Shown: in pieces, positions 62,935-64,000 of the stretch
Numbering within the stretch: the first letter of the stretch is position 1
Layout: every line of letters begins with the position of its first letter
DNA from: Hydractinia symbiolongicarpus
Taxonomy: Eukaryota > Cnidaria > Hydrozoa > Anthoathecata > Hydractiniidae
DNA: 64,000 nt
Direction of reading: 5' to 3'
Assembly (NCBI RefSeq): GCF_029227915.1
Contig: NC_079876.1
Span: forward strand, 15,252,001 to 15,316,000
Translations under genes and position numbers: made by a program
The notes under the pieces: model-generated
Databases searched by the model: none
What the model was told of the DNA's origin: nothing
Seen by the model: only the letters and a program-made list of their open reading frames with translations

Positions 62935-63889
62935 ATGGCACCAAAAAATATCATTAAACTTTGTGAGTTCTGGTTGAAGTTATGTTTATATATTGAAAAC
63001 TTTATTAAACCAGCGTTGTTGAATGTATTGCACAATGTGAACAACCGTGGGTCATACCAAGGTTTACCGTCTGATCCAAACCGATTATATAACGACTTGC
63101 GAAACCATCTTGCCAAATTAACTAAGTTAAAAGATAAAAAGATTATAAACAGCGATCAATGGTTGCTTTTATTTCCTGGTAATCAGCAAACTGACTCTTC
63201 AAAATTTGATACAACATTAATTATATTGTTAATTATCAATTGTACAACTTTTCCTCCTCCAAATGGAGGTTGGAAACAAAAATGTCCAGCAGCAACTGAC
63301 ACAACAATTGGTGCTTTTATTTTACATGCAAGGGAATTTAGAAACTTGATTATTCATTATGCCAACCCTGATACTTTAGAAAAGTCAGAATTTAATAACA
63401 TCTGGTCGCAGGGTGACAAGATTTTAAATGGACTTGGATATACTGAAGATACAAGTGGATTAAAGCATGATTCAATTGATCCAACAAGGGTAGATTATTT
63501 TAGAGTGTTTCTGAATCATCTACAATGTTGTCAAGAACAATTGCAACGCATAGTCGATGAAAATACAACTGATATCTCCAATCTTCAGGGTTTAGCAAGA
63601 GAAGTAATTGAAATTAAAGAGAATACATCCAGCATTAAAGATTGTATATCCAACCTTAAAGAAGATGTAAATAAGGGTAAAAAAGAGCTGAACGTCGAAA
63701 TTGCCAACAAAATAAACAATGTGCTTGCAAGAATTCATCATTTAAATGAAACATATGAAAAAGAAATTGCAGAATTAAATAACCGAGTCCTATCCGTGGA
63801 AGAAAAACAGAAAAAGTATGACAGGGGAATTGAAGCGCACACAAATATCCTAAATGATCATGAAAAAAGATTAGGCAAGCTTGAAAAAG
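62935..63889 (+). CDS. DZIP3-like HEPN domain protein, N-terminal exon (partial)
   Basis: The frame opens at MAPKNIIKLCEF and runs to a GTATGT donor at 63890, giving about 318 residues in one exon; the rest lies beyond the window. Residues about 80-160 fit the DZIP3-like HEPN domain: the TLIILLIINCTTFPPPNGGW stretch, ATDTTIGAFILHAREFRN and a following His-Tyr (IIHYANPDTLEKSEFNNIW). Residues about 205-318 form a predicted coiled coil rich in Glu, Lys, Asn and Ile at heptad spacing. In invertebrates such HEPN modules head large multidomain proteins, including NLR-like proteins, but no NACHT or RING domain is visible here. It begins 373 bp past the large transposon, so that element may affect its promoter. 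Confidence 0.75.
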
Positions 63890-64000
63890 GTATGTTATAT
63901 GATTTCTTCTGATTACTGCTGCAATAACTAAAGATTTAAGAAGGTATTGCTGATAAATAGAAAATTTTGCACTTTGATGATTCAACTTAAATAAATTGTC

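Overview
This is eukaryotic, AT-rich, intron-rich and repeat-rich DNA. The split genes, the animal housekeeping proteins (profilin, TIMM22, the TFIIIC subunit GTF3C3), a HEPN/DZIP3-like gene and the mix of transposons (ISL2EU-, PIF/Harbinger-, piggyBac- and hAT-like elements, non-LTR retrotransposons, a tRNA-type SINE) point to an early-branching metazoan, most likely a cnidarian. Species cannot be named from the sequence. No bacterial operon, CRISPR array, rRNA gene or true tRNA gene was seen. Exon boundaries were read by eye from GT/AG sites, phase and family resemblance, and are not supported by transcripts.

Layout. 1-4.9 kb is repeat-laden spacer with a 14-bp minisatellite and a broken THAP-domain ORF. 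Profilin lies at 4.9-5.3 kb as one coding exon. GTF3C3 runs on the minus strand from 27.36 kb to 8.74 kb in at least 19 coding exons. Its introns hold a 30-bp minisatellite split by a Harbinger-like element, a SINE, a hAT-like element and hairpin repeats. TIMM22 lies just upstream on the same strand (31.9-27.8 kb, two exons). Its 3.5-kb intron holds a piggyBac-like element nested inside a Harbinger-like element. From 32.7 to 50.1 kb there are almost only mobile-element remains: two non-LTR retrotransposons (one carrying a 330-bp AT expansion inside its endonuclease ORF), a 1.3-kb TTAA-flanked element, a 1.3-kb foldback structure, and a hAT transposase pseudogene with an internal triplication.

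The main discovery is a 10,404-bp DNA transposon at 52159-62562 with 33-bp terminal inverted repeats flanked by AT dinucleotides. Arrays of short TTAGCGATA/TTATCGATAA words lie inside both ends. It carries a SWIM + YqaJ nuclease + PHD gene that is fully open, a convergent THAP + DDE transposase broken by a stop, frameshifts and a nested small element, a BEN-domain gene also broken by stops and a frameshift, and a small unrecognised gene divergent from it. THAP plus YqaJ with an AT target site is the signature of the ISL2EU group; the BEN gene and the PHD/SWIM extensions look like added cargo or regulators. The intact nuclease beside a dead transposase is the most unusual signal here. A DZIP3-like HEPN gene begins about 370 bp beyond the element and runs off the window.
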